A stretch of 41,627 nucleotides of DNA from Candidatus Aminicenantota bacterium. GTDB lineage: Bacteria > Acidobacteriota > Aminicenantia > UBA2199. A program made the position numbers and the translations under genes. Below the pieces are notes generated by a model that saw only the letters and a program-made list of their open reading frames with translations, was not told the DNA's origin and did no database searches. The DNA lies in the NCBI GenBank assembly GCA_011772425.1, contig WVZO01000139.1, positions 56,375 through 98,001 on the forward strand. The letters run 5' to 3'. Below are positions 8,690-18,200 of this stretch, one piece after another. The number at the start of each line of letters is the position of its first letter. Position 1 is the first letter of the stretch.

Positions 8690-9199
8690 AAAAAGGAAAA
8701 ACAAAATGAGACGGGAAAGCATCAGAAGAACCCGCTTATATCGAAATTTTTTCTCCAGCTCGGCTGGGTGGAAGAAATCGGCTCCGGCATTTATAATATT
8801 AACAGGTATTTACCGTTTTATTCACCGAACCGTCAAGCTTCTTTTATGGAAGATGTTATATTTACCACTATTATTCCTATTCCGAACCTGGATGATCTGC
8901 AAATACGAGATTTGAATAAAACTACCCCGCAAGTCACCATGCAAGATACCATGCAAGATACCATGAAAGTACGGAAACTCCTTGAAGCTTGTATGAAAGA
9001 AAAGAGCCGTGAACAACTGCAGGATGCACTCGGTTTAAAAAACCGTGAACATTTTAGAAAGGAATATCTAAATCCGGCTATTAGAGCCGGGCTAATCGAG
9101 TTAACCATCCCGGATAAACCGAATAGTAAAAATCAGAAATACCGTATAACAGAAAAAGGCAAAATATTTCTAAAAACCAGGATAAAACAGCATGAATAG
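8690..9199 (+). pseudogene. 3' remnant of an AlbA_2/RecG-like ATP-binding protein gene
   Basis: The open frame runs from just after an in-frame TAA at 8687. It reads KNPLISKFFLQLGWVEEIGSGI, with a GTG at 8768 the first conventional start. The segment NPLI...LGWVEEIGSGI is typical of the end of the divergent ATPase region in AlbA_2/COG2865 proteins (putative transcriptional regulators, sometimes annotated RecG-like). A winged-helix-like tail follows. The AlbA_2 DNA-binding domain and most of the ATPase region are absent, and I see no convincing ribosome site. It therefore looks like the 3' end of a decayed gene. A short DTMQDTMQDTM-type repeat (from a 12-nt tandem) sits near the middle. Confidence 0.6.
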
Positions 9200-9268
9200 G
9201 AATAAAGTCACCAGGCAAGAAATCACATCGCTGATGTCTCGAGGCGTTATCGCCGATGTTTTTTCAAG

Positions 9269-9601
9269 TTACCGGCAGTTTTCTATAAAATGCTTCCTGG
9301 CAAGACGGGGGGTATTTATGATTTTATAGAATTGATCAAGGTAGCGGATAATTTTTTTCTTATATTTCGACTTGAGCCAGGGGAAATTCATATAAAGTGC
9401 GTAAATTTTCTCTTTTTTTTTATTAAAATGTGCGAATACCGGGTCGAATGCCAATTGCCCCTGCGGACTGCAAAAACCCCGGTAAAGTCTTTCCCGAACA
9501 AATTTAATTTCCAGGCTGGGGTCCGGCCTCGCATAATGTGCATCGATAATTCCTGTTTTTTCTTTTACCCTGCAATGAAAATAGGTTGTAGGTGCAGGTG
9601 G
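9269..9601 (-). pseudogene. Degenerate open frame, unrecognised
   Basis: On the minus strand an open frame reads protein-like text, including KEKTGIIDAHYARPDPS, FVRERLYRGFCSPQGQLAF and KSKYKKKIIRYLDQF, before a TAA at 9269. There is no ATG/GTG start with a ribosome site, and the upstream end dissolves into the GC-hairpin repeats at 9590-9664. It may be the 3' end of a gene broken by repeat insertion. I do not recognise the family, and it could be non-coding. Confidence 0.25.
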
Positions 9602-9640
9602 AGGCGCCCTTCGGGCAAATAAACGCCTTCGGCGGCTGGC

Positions 9641-9664
9641 GTAGGGGTTTGATTCATCAAACCC
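9641..9664. repeat. GTAGGGG hairpin repeat
   Basis: GTAGGGG followed by TTTGA-TTCA-TCAAA and CCC forms a perfect short hairpin. The same layout (GTAGGGG plus inverted repeat plus CCC) recurs at 11909-11933, indicating a small family. Neighbouring bases 9600-9640 hold further short GCCC-TTC-GGGC and CGCC-TTC-GGCG hairpins. Confidence 0.5.
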
Positions 9665-9710
9665 GGCGGAGAAATCGCCTGTGACAGGGCTTGATTAACA
9701 CAAATCCTTT

Positions 9711-9752
9711 CTTCTCTTCTTCGTGTTCCTTCGTGTATCTTCGTGGCTAAAA
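9711..9752 (+). repeat. Repeat R1, upstream of the FHA gene
   Basis: Three CTTCGTG units at 10-nt spacing end in GGCTAAA, pointing at the FHA-like gene start. It forms an inverted pair with the copy just after that gene's stop codon (11764). Confidence 0.75.
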
Positions 9753-9836
9753 AAATTGGATAGAAATTTCTGTTGAAGGGCTTTTAAAAAAGTTTTTTTT
9801 TATATATAATAATTCCTTACTAAAAGGAGAGTAATG

Positions 9837-11762
9837 ATGAGCATTGAAGAAAGCCAACAATCAAAAAATTATTTCAAGAGGTTAATGAAAAAGGCGAAGA
9901 ATGCCGTTAACCTGGTCATCGGTAACTCTGAAGTCTATTCGGCAGAAGACTCGGGAGGCGATCTGAAATTCGAGCCCGCCATTATGATGAAAATCAATGT
10001 TACCTTTGATAAAGAATTTTTACCAAAGGAAAAAGTGGTCAAATTAAACGTCCGGGGCAATCGTTTTTTTTATGAACATAAGCGGGACCTCAGGGTAATT
10101 AACGGTGTTTATGTGGTATATCCCAGCGAATATGAGATTCAATTTGATGTTCGCCGGGAAGAATGGGAAAAGCGCCTGATCGATGAGTTAAATAGTGAAT
10201 ACAAACTGGATCTAAAAAGGATTCATTTTATAAACGAGGAAGAGATTTGCCGGAAGTACCAAAGACAAGGCTTTAAAGAGATTCGCAGTCCCTATAACCT
10301 GCAAAAAGGGGAATTACTCATTATTGTCGGCGGTTTTATCAATTTTAATATGGATGGAACACCTCTTTGCGATGTTAAGGTTAACCTGAAAAAGGAATCG
10401 GGAGTAAAAGATGGAAAGGTTGTGAAAAAGACTTACGAAAGTCACTATTATGGCAAATACGACCAGCGGGCCGGGGCCTATTTTTATGTGGGCGGCGAGT
10501 GGTACCACAATATTTTTATCCCGGAAATGTACAATAAGGAAAGCTCACGTTTTTTCTCATTCCGAATTGCTGGTGACGGTAAGAGTCTCATGTTTTTCAG
10601 TGATTTAAAGATGAGGGGCGTTGATATTCGTGATGAGGTAAAAACCGCATCCACCGAGGAGGCTGAAGAGATCATTTATACGATAAACCCGGCCTATTTG
10701 GGCGAAACCGGTATTGTAGACTTTAAATTATCCACGATCTACGAAATCAAAGAAGAGATAGAAGAGGAAGTAGAGGAAAGGGCGCCGGTCCGGGAAATTT
10801 CAGTGCAGGCGGCAGTCGAAGTGGAAGAAAAAAAACCGGAAAGAAAAATAGAAATCCCTGCCGTGATAGAAGAAAGCGAGCCTGATGAAGCCGCCTTACC
10901 CTGCCTGGAAACGGAGATGGTACTGCTGCCCATTCCCAGGGAAGATGACATCTCCTCATATATTATGTCTGTCGGAGAGGAAAAGAAAAGTGTCAAGTTT
11001 TATACCTCCAGCACGGATAATGAAGTTTCAATCCTGGCACCTGAAAGGGAAGAGAATGTTTACAAACGAACAATCGGCGATGCTGTCGATTATTCGATTA
11101 AATTGGACAGTATTAGTTATTCTATTTCCAATACGCTGCTTTCACGACTGGAGGAAAAGGAACTAAAATTATATTTCGCCTGGGCATTACAGAGTAATAC
11201 CACAGAACGGATTTACTTAACATCCGATTTTTACGTTTTCGGACGGGAACCCCTGGATAATTTAAGTAAGCAAGTGGAAGATGATGTATCCCGGCAACTG
11301 GTACGATTGAATAAAGGTGACGAGGATTTCTGGAGAATCGGAGCCTCCAGGGACCATGCCTTGCTGTTGAAAGAAGGGGACAGCCACACCATTTATAATA
11401 TATCCCTCAGTTTTCCTATTTACCTGGTAAACCAGAAAGATATGGATGATCCGTTAATTCGCCCTTCACGGATTGAACCGGTTTCCGAAAAGGAAAACGA
11501 AGAAAAACTGGCGCTCCTTTTAGCTCAAACCAGGGAGGAGTTAACCGGTAACTTACCGATGCGAAAAGATATAGATGACCTGGCCAGAGATTTAAACGCA
11601 TGTGCCAATTCAAGGGTGTTGGAGCATAACGACCTGGTGATTATCGGAAATAAAGCCTTCAGGTACATTGTCCCTGTAGTCATGGAAGCCCCCCTCAGCC
11701 ACAGAGCACAAAAAAGTATCCTCAGGAAAATCGAGCTCAATAAAAGCATCGTTAGAAAATAA
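9837..11762 (+). CDS. FHA-like cytoplasmic protein of the envelope cluster
   Basis: A 641-residue protein without signal peptide or membrane helix. The C-terminal third has forkhead-associated features: GREP (about 469-472), ASRDHALL (about 503-510) and a late NDLVIIGNKAFRY strand pair. This matches the GR...SxxH...G pattern of phosphothreonine-binding FHA domains, though with a long insertion. The N-terminal 170 residues (MKINVTFDKEF, NGVYVVYPSEYEI) are vaguely like the DUF3662 domain of mycobacterial FhaA; this is inference only. An acidic linker (about 300-360) joins the parts. ATG 9837 has GGAG 7 nt upstream; ATG 9834 is the alternative. TATAAT at 9805-9810 is a possible -10 box. Its position before SEDS, PBP and kinase-like genes suggests a phospho-signalling or scaffold role in wall synthesis. 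Confidence 0.7.
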   Translation: MSIEESQQSKNYFKRLMKKAKNAVNLVIGNSEVYSAEDSGGDLKFEPAIMMKINVTFDKEFLPKEKVVKLNVRGNRFFYEHKRDLRVINGVYVVYPSEYEIQFDVRREEWEKRLIDELNSEYKLDLKRIHFINEEEICRKYQRQGFKEIRSPYNLQKGELLIIVGGFINFNMDGTPLCDVKVNLKKESGVKDGKVVKKTYESHYYGKYDQRAGAYFYVGGEWYHNIFIPEMYNKESSRFFSFRIAGDGKSLMFFSDLKMRGVDIRDEVKTASTEEAEEIIYTINPAYLGETGIVDFKLSTIYEIKEEIEEEVEERAPVREISVQAAVEVEEKKPERKIEIPAVIEESEPDEAALPCLETEMVLLPIPREDDISSYIMSVGEEKKSVKFYTSSTDNEVSILAPEREENVYKRTIGDAVDYSIKLDSISYSISNTLLSRLEEKELKLYFAWALQSNTTERIYLTSDFYVFGREPLDNLSKQVEDDVSRQLVRLNKGDEDFWRIGASRDHALLLKEGDSHTIYNISLSFPIYLVNQKDMDDPLIRPSRIEPVSEKENEEKLALLLAQTREELTGNLPMRKDIDDLARDLNACANSRVLEHNDLVIIGNKAFRYIVPVVMEAPLSHRAQKSILRKIELNKSIVRK

Positions 11763-11763
11763 A

Positions 11764-11818
11764 TGTTAGCCACCAAGGTACACGAAGTAACACAAAGAAA
11801 GAAAAAACCTTTGTGGCT
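11764..11818 (-). repeat. Repeat R1 (degenerate), just after the FHA gene stop
   Basis: TTAGCCACCAAGG...CACGAAG begins four bases after the stop codon. It is the inverted form of R1 with the AGCC end facing the gene. Confidence 0.5.
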
Positions 11819-11832
11819 CAATAGAAGAGGAC

Positions 11833-11962
11833 AGCAATTCTGATTTTGCCGATTGCCCGGGCGAACACAAGGTTCGCCCCTACCTCTGATGAACGTTTTC
11901 GGTCATTTGTAGGGGTAAACCTCGTGTTTACCCTTGCTTGAAAAGGCAAAATTAGAATTGCT
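11833..11962. mobile_element. 130-bp palindromic MITE-like element
   Basis: The terminal inverted repeats AGCAATTCTGATTTTGCC (11833-11850) and GGCAAAATTAGAATTGCT (11945-11962) differ at one position. Inside are two hairpins: GGGCGAAC-ACAAG-GTTCGCCC, and GGGTAAAC-CTCGT-GTTTACCC preceded by GTAGG. It has no coding capacity. A solo end lies at 3580. It ends 17 bp before the SEDS start, so it could influence that gene's leader. Confidence 0.6.
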
Positions 11963-11979
11963 GAGAAGAGGAGCTTTAT

Positions 11980-14900
11980 ATGGAAAAACTGCTGCAAATC
12001 GTGATATATTTTTCCTGGGCCTTATGGTTGGTTTATTCTTACGGTATCCTGTTCCGCAGAAAACCAAAACCGGACCCCAAAATGTTTTTGCTGGCATTTA
12101 TCGGTCTGCTGGCTTTAATCGTCCTGCTAAAATCCCGGATGATGATCGTATTTACCACCATTGCCCTGCTTATCATACTTTTCGGCATGTTTCGCAAATC
12201 GACCCAGGAACAGGTAAAAGAGCCCCCTGCCCCCGGCACACATCCCTATTACTCCTGGCTGCATTCCTTCATCGGAATACTGTTGACTACCATTGTATTG
12301 GTTTCTCTTTTCTTTTTTCTTAGTGGGGATTTTCAATCGGACTCCAATTTCTTCATTGAAAGATACAACGTTAAAATTGAACCCAATAAAAAAGAAATCA
12401 TTATTGGAAATTCCAAAGAGGATTCCGACATTACCCTGGAAAATGCTTCCTCAGATAAAGCGCACCTTCGTTTGCTGTTGGCAGAGACAGATTTTTTCCT
12501 ACAAAATATCAGTGACAAAAAAAAAGTGGACTTAAACGGGAGATACCTCAACAAGCTTGTGCTTAAAGAAGGGGATGAAATCCAGATTAGGGGAAAAGAG
12601 AAGATCAAGGTGTTGAAAATCAACAGGCAGTACCCCCTGGGACGCTCCATCCGGGTGTCCATCAAAGGACCCGGACAAAAAAATGGCAAAACAGTCAACC
12701 TTCACACCCTGCTGAACAAGCCTTTTCTCATTCAATACCAGAGAACACCGCGTATATCCACCGGTTTGAACAAAATCCGTATCCCTGCCCGGTTAGAAAA
12801 ATCCGCGGCCATCATATCTTATGAACCCAATCGCCAGTTCCTGGGATTGAATATCTACTACATGATTGTTTTTTTCGTCATCTTATTATTATCAACAGGA
12901 ATTTATCTATACCTGAAAAATCGATTCAACGGGGCTGTGCTGCTTTTATTAATGGCCTTTTTGCCTTTTATGGCAGGTGTGGTGTCTCTCGTTGTGCAGG
13001 GTATTATTACCCTTGCTTTCCTTCCTATTATCTTCTATGTCCAGAAAAGGAGAAAGACCCCCTGGAGTTGGGGGGCGGCTTTGTTGGTCCTGTTGTTTGC
13101 CGCTGTCTTTGTCCTTCCCCATATGCTGCGAATGGATGGCGATTTTACCTTCCGGTACTATGATTTTTCAGAAAAGGAGTCTATCCAGGTCACGCGGGGT
13201 AAAGAGACCTTCCAGTTGAAAGACATAAGAAAAAAACTGCCTTATGATAAAAAGCACCGCCTTATCCTGGGGCATACCGCTTATGAACTGCATGTAACAA
13301 AAGATAAACTCTCGCTTATTCCTTTGAACCCGGAAAAAATCAGGATATCGCCCCATTATAAAGCCATTATTTGCGATTTAAACCAGGTGCTGCCGGGAAA
13401 TGACTATATATACCTGAAATTTCCCCACCAATTTGAGCCCATTCCTGCTGCTGCCGCAGCCGGTAAAAAACGCTTAACCGTTACCGATGGAAATGACAAA
13501 AGCATCACCCTGTCGAAAATCGTGAATGAAAATTACAAGCTTTACCTCAGGGGGTTGGGATTTTTTATAATCATTCCCTTTTGTCTCTTTTGGCTCATCA
13601 CTCATGTGGGATTACGGATCGGGAAAGATCGCTCCTCCCGGGTGAAACTTTTCAACCTTACCAATTTCGTGATTTACAATTTCGTGTATTTTATGCTGGG
13701 CCTGGGTTATGTTATATTTGGCGCCCTGGCACTCTACAATAATAGTTACTTAAGGAATTTTGAAAAATACCGCACTCAAGCGCTTCCCCTCTTTGTGGGG
13801 TTGTTCTTTTTAGCCCTGGTCCTGAGCCGATACAACCGCTGGCTGGTTTTACTCTACCGCGTCAGCAAACAAAAAAAGTTTCATGTCCCTCTTATCGTAG
13901 GAGTTGCCCTGTTACTGTTGGTCAATTACCACTGGATCTTTTTCTATGTTGGTATCCTGTTTCTTATGTTCGTATTTTTAATCCGTTTAAGAAAAGACAT
14001 CATTTATGAGTACAAAAACGCCCACAGTTACCCGTTGAATATAAAAACAGTCATTGAAAAAACCATTTCAAGTTTTGAACACCCGGACAATCAGCGCATC
14101 TTTTTCGGCCTGGGCAGAACCCTTAATAATAAAGGCTGGAATTACCTTTTGGTATCGGACCTGCTGTTGTTATTGGCCCTGTTTTTTATCGTTCTCCAGG
14201 TATTCCTGGGCAGCGAACTGGGGGTAGCCGTGGCAGGCTTCTTCTTTTTACCCATTGAATTGGGCAAAATACTTTTAACCATCTATTTCGCCGACTGGGT
14301 CAGCCGCATCGATAAAGGTATGGAATTGAATGTGTTGTGGATATACGGCCTGGTATTGATTCCTTTTTTCCTGCTGATCATTTTCCTTAAGGACTTTTCC
14401 CCCTTGGTGGTGTTTTCCTTTGTGTTTTTTTACCATATCGTTAAAATCAATAAGCCGTTGAAGTTTAAACTGCTATTATTGGTGCTGATTGCCGTCACAC
14501 TGGTGATCACCGTGACAGACCTGGGCAACTACGCATTCCCACTTAAATATTTAAGTGTCATCGTTTCGGTACTATTAGCAGTATTGCTGCTGAGGGTGTG
14601 GTTTCGAAAGACTTTTAAAATACCTGTTAAAATTCTACTCAGTTTGGTATTGGTCTTACTTTTGGCGGCAGTCAACTACGTGGGCTTTTTCCGTGCCCCT
14701 ATGACGCCCAGGTCCCTGGGAAACCGGATAGGCTCATGGATCAACCCCTGGCAAGATTATAACCTCTCGTACCAATACATTAATTCCCTCTGGTTAATGA
14801 AAGGAACCGGAACGTTCGGTAAATCCACCGATGCCTTGACAACAGCCCACCAGGTTCCCCTGATCGAAAAAGACCTGAGTTTCAGCCTTTATATTAGTGT

Positions 14901-15225
14901 ATTGGGAACTATTGGGACTGTTTTTATATTTTTTACCCTTTTTATGATTGCCGCCTATGTCCACAAGCTGGCACACCAGTACGGTGAATACGGCAGGGGA
15001 TCGCCTTTTCGCTGGTATCTTTATGTGTTGGAGTTCCTGGCTGTCATATTCCTGGCCCAACACCTCGTTCCCGCCCTCTACGTGATGGGACTGCTCCCTG
15101 TCATGGGACAACCCCTTCCGTTTCTTTCTTATTCCAATAATATGCTCCTGCTTTTCGCCCTGCCCTTTTCGTTGCTGATGATCGTCCTGGGAAATAATTT
15201 AACCACAGAGGTCACAGAGGAGTAA
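11980..15225 (+). CDS. SEDS (RodA/FtsW-family) protein with an inserted FHA-like domain
   Basis: A predicted peptidoglycan glycosyltransferase polymerising lipid II in the inner membrane. At 1081 residues it is more than twice the usual SEDS length. Three N-terminal helices (about 1-115) precede an FHA-like domain (about 125-210: IIIGNSKEDSDITL, DKAHLRLLL, LNGRYLNKLVLKEGDEI). Further helices and an extracytoplasmic beta-rich stretch (about 390-510) follow, then the multi-helix SEDS core (about 520-1075). The core keeps INPWQDYNLSYQY, whose D926 aligns with the essential Asp of FtsW/RodA. VPLIEKDLSFSLYISVLGTIG and GLLPVMGQPLPFLSYSNN correspond to the usual VP..TDF..EELG and P.PF.SYGGS motifs, in drifted form. 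AGAGGAG precedes the ATG. The PBP gene follows after 10 bp, as expected for a cognate SEDS-PBP pair. Confidence 0.85.
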   Translation: MEKLLQIVIYFSWALWLVYSYGILFRRKPKPDPKMFLLAFIGLLALIVLLKSRMMIVFTTIALLIILFGMFRKSTQEQVKEPPAPGTHPYYSWLHSFIGILLTTIVLVSLFFFLSGDFQSDSNFFIERYNVKIEPNKKEIIIGNSKEDSDITLENASSDKAHLRLLLAETDFFLQNISDKKKVDLNGRYLNKLVLKEGDEIQIRGKEKIKVLKINRQYPLGRSIRVSIKGPGQKNGKTVNLHTLLNKPFLIQYQRTPRISTGLNKIRIPARLEKSAAIISYEPNRQFLGLNIYYMIVFFVILLLSTGIYLYLKNRFNGAVLLLLMAFLPFMAGVVSLVVQGIITLAFLPIIFYVQKRRKTPWSWGAALLVLLFAAVFVLPHMLRMDGDFTFRYYDFSEKESIQVTRGKETFQLKDIRKKLPYDKKHRLILGHTAYELHVTKDKLSLIPLNPEKIRISPHYKAIICDLNQVLPGNDYIYLKFPHQFEPIPAAAAAGKKRLTVTDGNDKSITLSKIVNENYKLYLRGLGFFIIIPFCLFWLITHVGLRIGKDRSSRVKLFNLTNFVIYNFVYFMLGLGYVIFGALALYNNSYLRNFEKYRTQALPLFVGLFFLALVLSRYNRWLVLLYRVSKQKKFHVPLIVGVALLLLVNYHWIFFYVGILFLMFVFLIRLRKDIIYEYKNAHSYPLNIKTVIEKTISSFEHPDNQRIFFGLGRTLNNKGWNYLLVSDLLLLLALFFIVLQVFLGSELGVAVAGFFFLPIELGKILLTIYFADWVSRIDKGMELNVLWIYGLVLIPFFLLIIFLKDFSPLVVFSFVFFYHIVKINKPLKFKLLLLVLIAVTLVITVTDLGNYAFPLKYLSVIVSVLLAVLLLRVWFRKTFKIPVKILLSLVLVLLLAAVNYVGFFRAPMTPRSLGNRIGSWINPWQDYNLSYQYINSLWLMKGTGTFGKSTDALTTAHQVPLIEKDLSFSLYISVLGTIGTVFIFFTLFMIAAYVHKLAHQYGEYGRGSPFRWYLYVLEFLAVIFLAQHLVPALYVMGLLPVMGQPLPFLSYSNNMLLLFALPFSLLMIVLGNNLTTEVTEE

Positions 15226-15235
15226 AGGAGGAAGA

Positions 15236-18200
15236 ATGAAAAACAGTTTTAAAATATTCACAGTAATCGTAGGGCTCCTGGTGATTTTAATCATTTTACG
15301 CTTAAACTCCATCTCCTATCCCAAGGATATCGAAGATAATACCGACGTTGTCTACCTAGAAGCATTTTACGGGTATGGGGGGCTTTTCGATATCGAATAC
15401 CGGAAGAACCGTTTCTTTTTGTCCCCACAAATTGGCAGTATTCATGTTAACGGTAATTCAACTACCAGGACCACTCCAATCGAGGACAATGATCTCGTCA
15501 CCGTTGAAGACCGTAAATTTCTTTTCAGTGTACTGCCCCGGACCACCTCGTACCGGGAAGTCTATCGCCGTCCCCTGGTGGAGGTTTTTCTTAATGAACG
15601 CGACAGCAAATTCGTTGGCGGCTGGCTTTTCACCAACCGGCAGCAATTGTTGGCAGCAGACCGGGAGCACAACCGTAAAACGTTAAAAAAGATGTTGGTG
15701 GAAATCAGCGCGGAGGAGCTTAACAAAATAGGGCTTGATAAGCAAACCTATGACGGCAGATTGTTGGCTTTACGGAAATTCGAGAAAAGAGTCAATGAGG
15801 GCGAAAACAGCAGTGAAATCGCCGATGTTCATGACCCCAACCGTGTCATCGAAGTGAAATCTTTTCATATGCCAATCATCCGCATACGAAACTGGAAGGA
15901 GGAAAAAAAGAAACCCCATACCCTTGTTATCATCCGGGACGGAGACATCTTAAAAATCCCCTACAGGAATTCGAAAAAAAGAGGGGATGCTCTTTTCATC
16001 AAATTTCGTATTGCCGACTTCAGGGGCATGCCTTACCTGTCCGTATCTTATAAGGAGGAGAAACCAGCGGCGAAAGCCCGGAAACCCGGCCAGGAAATTG
16101 CCTTTCTCAGATCCATGGATACCGGGATGGTTTACGGCATCAACAAAAACAAGAAAAACGCTTTTATCGGCAGTGACGGGTTGTTTTCTTTCACGCTGGC
16201 ACCCGCACGGTTAGTCACCAAGCTTTATGTGCCGGACAGGATCCCGGAAGGCGGTATCGTGGACCTCAAAGAATTACTGGACCGGAACATGTACTACCGG
16301 GAAAAAAATCGTTATTACCCCGTTACCAAAGAATTCTTACAGAAGTTGAAAAAAGACCTTAGAAAGAAAAATCAAACCGGTATCCGCCGCTATTTTGAGA
16401 AGAATAGAATCGCCTGGAGAGACGTGGGTGATTACAGTCAATTGAGACGGTTTGCTGGTGCAGCAAAATCCCTGATCCGCAAAATGGAAAATAAAGGCAT
16501 TTACCAGGTCTTTACCCGGGAAATCGAGAAATTGAACCATACGCATCATATCTTTGGGATTGGGCTGGGATTGGGTGAAGACCGGCAGGCCATCGAAAAA
16601 GTCACCTATAAAGTCGCCGGTCAATCATGGTTGAATGCCCTGCCAATATGGGAGAATACACCGATAATAAGCGGCATTGACACGTATTTTTGGGGAAGTA
16701 TGATAAAAGACAGCGATGAACCCATACAATTTCGTATTCGCTTCAAAGACCCTCCTTCCTCTATTCGACTGATCGCCGCTGCCGATTACGGCTACAGCTT
16801 CGACAGCAAAAAATATACGAGTAAGAATTTCTTCGATGGTGTACAGACTGTTGCATTTCCTAAAGGGAAAAATGAACTATTCGTAAACGTTTGGAATGTA
16901 AAGCGCTTTAACAAAAAAATCACTACCACCAATTTCCAGGCAGAAGTGGTTTTAGGAAACCCGGATGGAACTTCTACGGTGTTTCGCAGCGGTGACCAAT
17001 GGGAAGCTTCCATAAACGGGGTCCATTGGACTGCTGCCAGGGTGAATCCTCCCTACAGTCTCCCGGATCCCAATGCCGGGGAACTTCAATCCATCTGGTA
17101 TTATGAGACGTGGAACCCTGTCTACAGCGGGATCAAATTCCGGTATTTCAGACGGCAGTTTGAATTGGAAGAGATTCCCCAATCGGTCCGTTGGCGAGTT
17201 TATGCCTCCGGTGATTATATGCTGCGGGTTAACCGGAAACCTGTTCAGACCAGGGAAGACTTTAAAGATGCATTAAAGAAAGGAAAAAATACAATCATCG
17301 TCATGGTCTCCCGGAGGGGCTTTCGCAAGCGATTCGCTGCCAGTCCCATGTTTAACGTGCAAGATAACCGTGTCCTGTTAATTCAAAAACAAGTTCACCG
17401 CACCAGTTTCAAGGAAGCCGCATCACTGCAAAAAGCCCTTATTTCAGATAAAACCGACACGCCGTTGGCCTGGAGTTCCACCATCAATGGAAAACCGCAG
17501 CGTTTTTACACCCCCCCGGCTCAAACCGAACTTTTATCTTTCTTTGGCAGCCCTGCTCACGGCATCTGGGGATTGGAGCAAGTCTTTTCCCGGCTTTACC
17601 GGGAAAATATAATCGCAAGCATTCAGTTAAGCATCAACCACCAATGGCAGACCATTGTATTGGCAGCCATGAAAAAAATGCTTCACGACAACCGGGAAAA
17701 AGAATTAAAAGATCCCCGGTACAAAAAATTAACCGAGGACTTGAAAACCACCGAGGCACAATTGCAGCAAAAAAGAGCCCTATTATCCCGCACTCACCCA
17801 TCCAAACGTTATCCCATTATGCAAGCAGTTATTCAACTCCAGGATGAAGTGGATAAAATTCGAAAGCAAATCAATAAAATCAAAAATCCTTTTTATGAAG
17901 CAGCGGTGATTTTAATGAGCCCCAAAGGAGAAATATTAACTGCCGCCTCTTATCCCTATGATGAAGAAACCATGAAAGAACTCAATCCTCATATATCTCA
18001 ACCGTATCGACCCGTAGAAAATCCTTATCTCAACCGCAGTTGGAAGTGGAAGTATAACCCCGGTTCCACGATTAAAGTCCTGGATGCTGCGGTGTTTCTT
18101 TATTCAAAAGACCTTAAAGATGAAAGGGGCAATTATCGTTTTCCTTACTTGCGACGCTTATTAATCTCTGCCAGCAGTTTCAAAGATTTCCCCCGGTACG

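Noticed and set aside
9290..9622. 110-codon plus-strand frame
   Set aside because: It is low-complexity and crosses hairpin repeats. The minus-strand remnant is the more protein-like reading.
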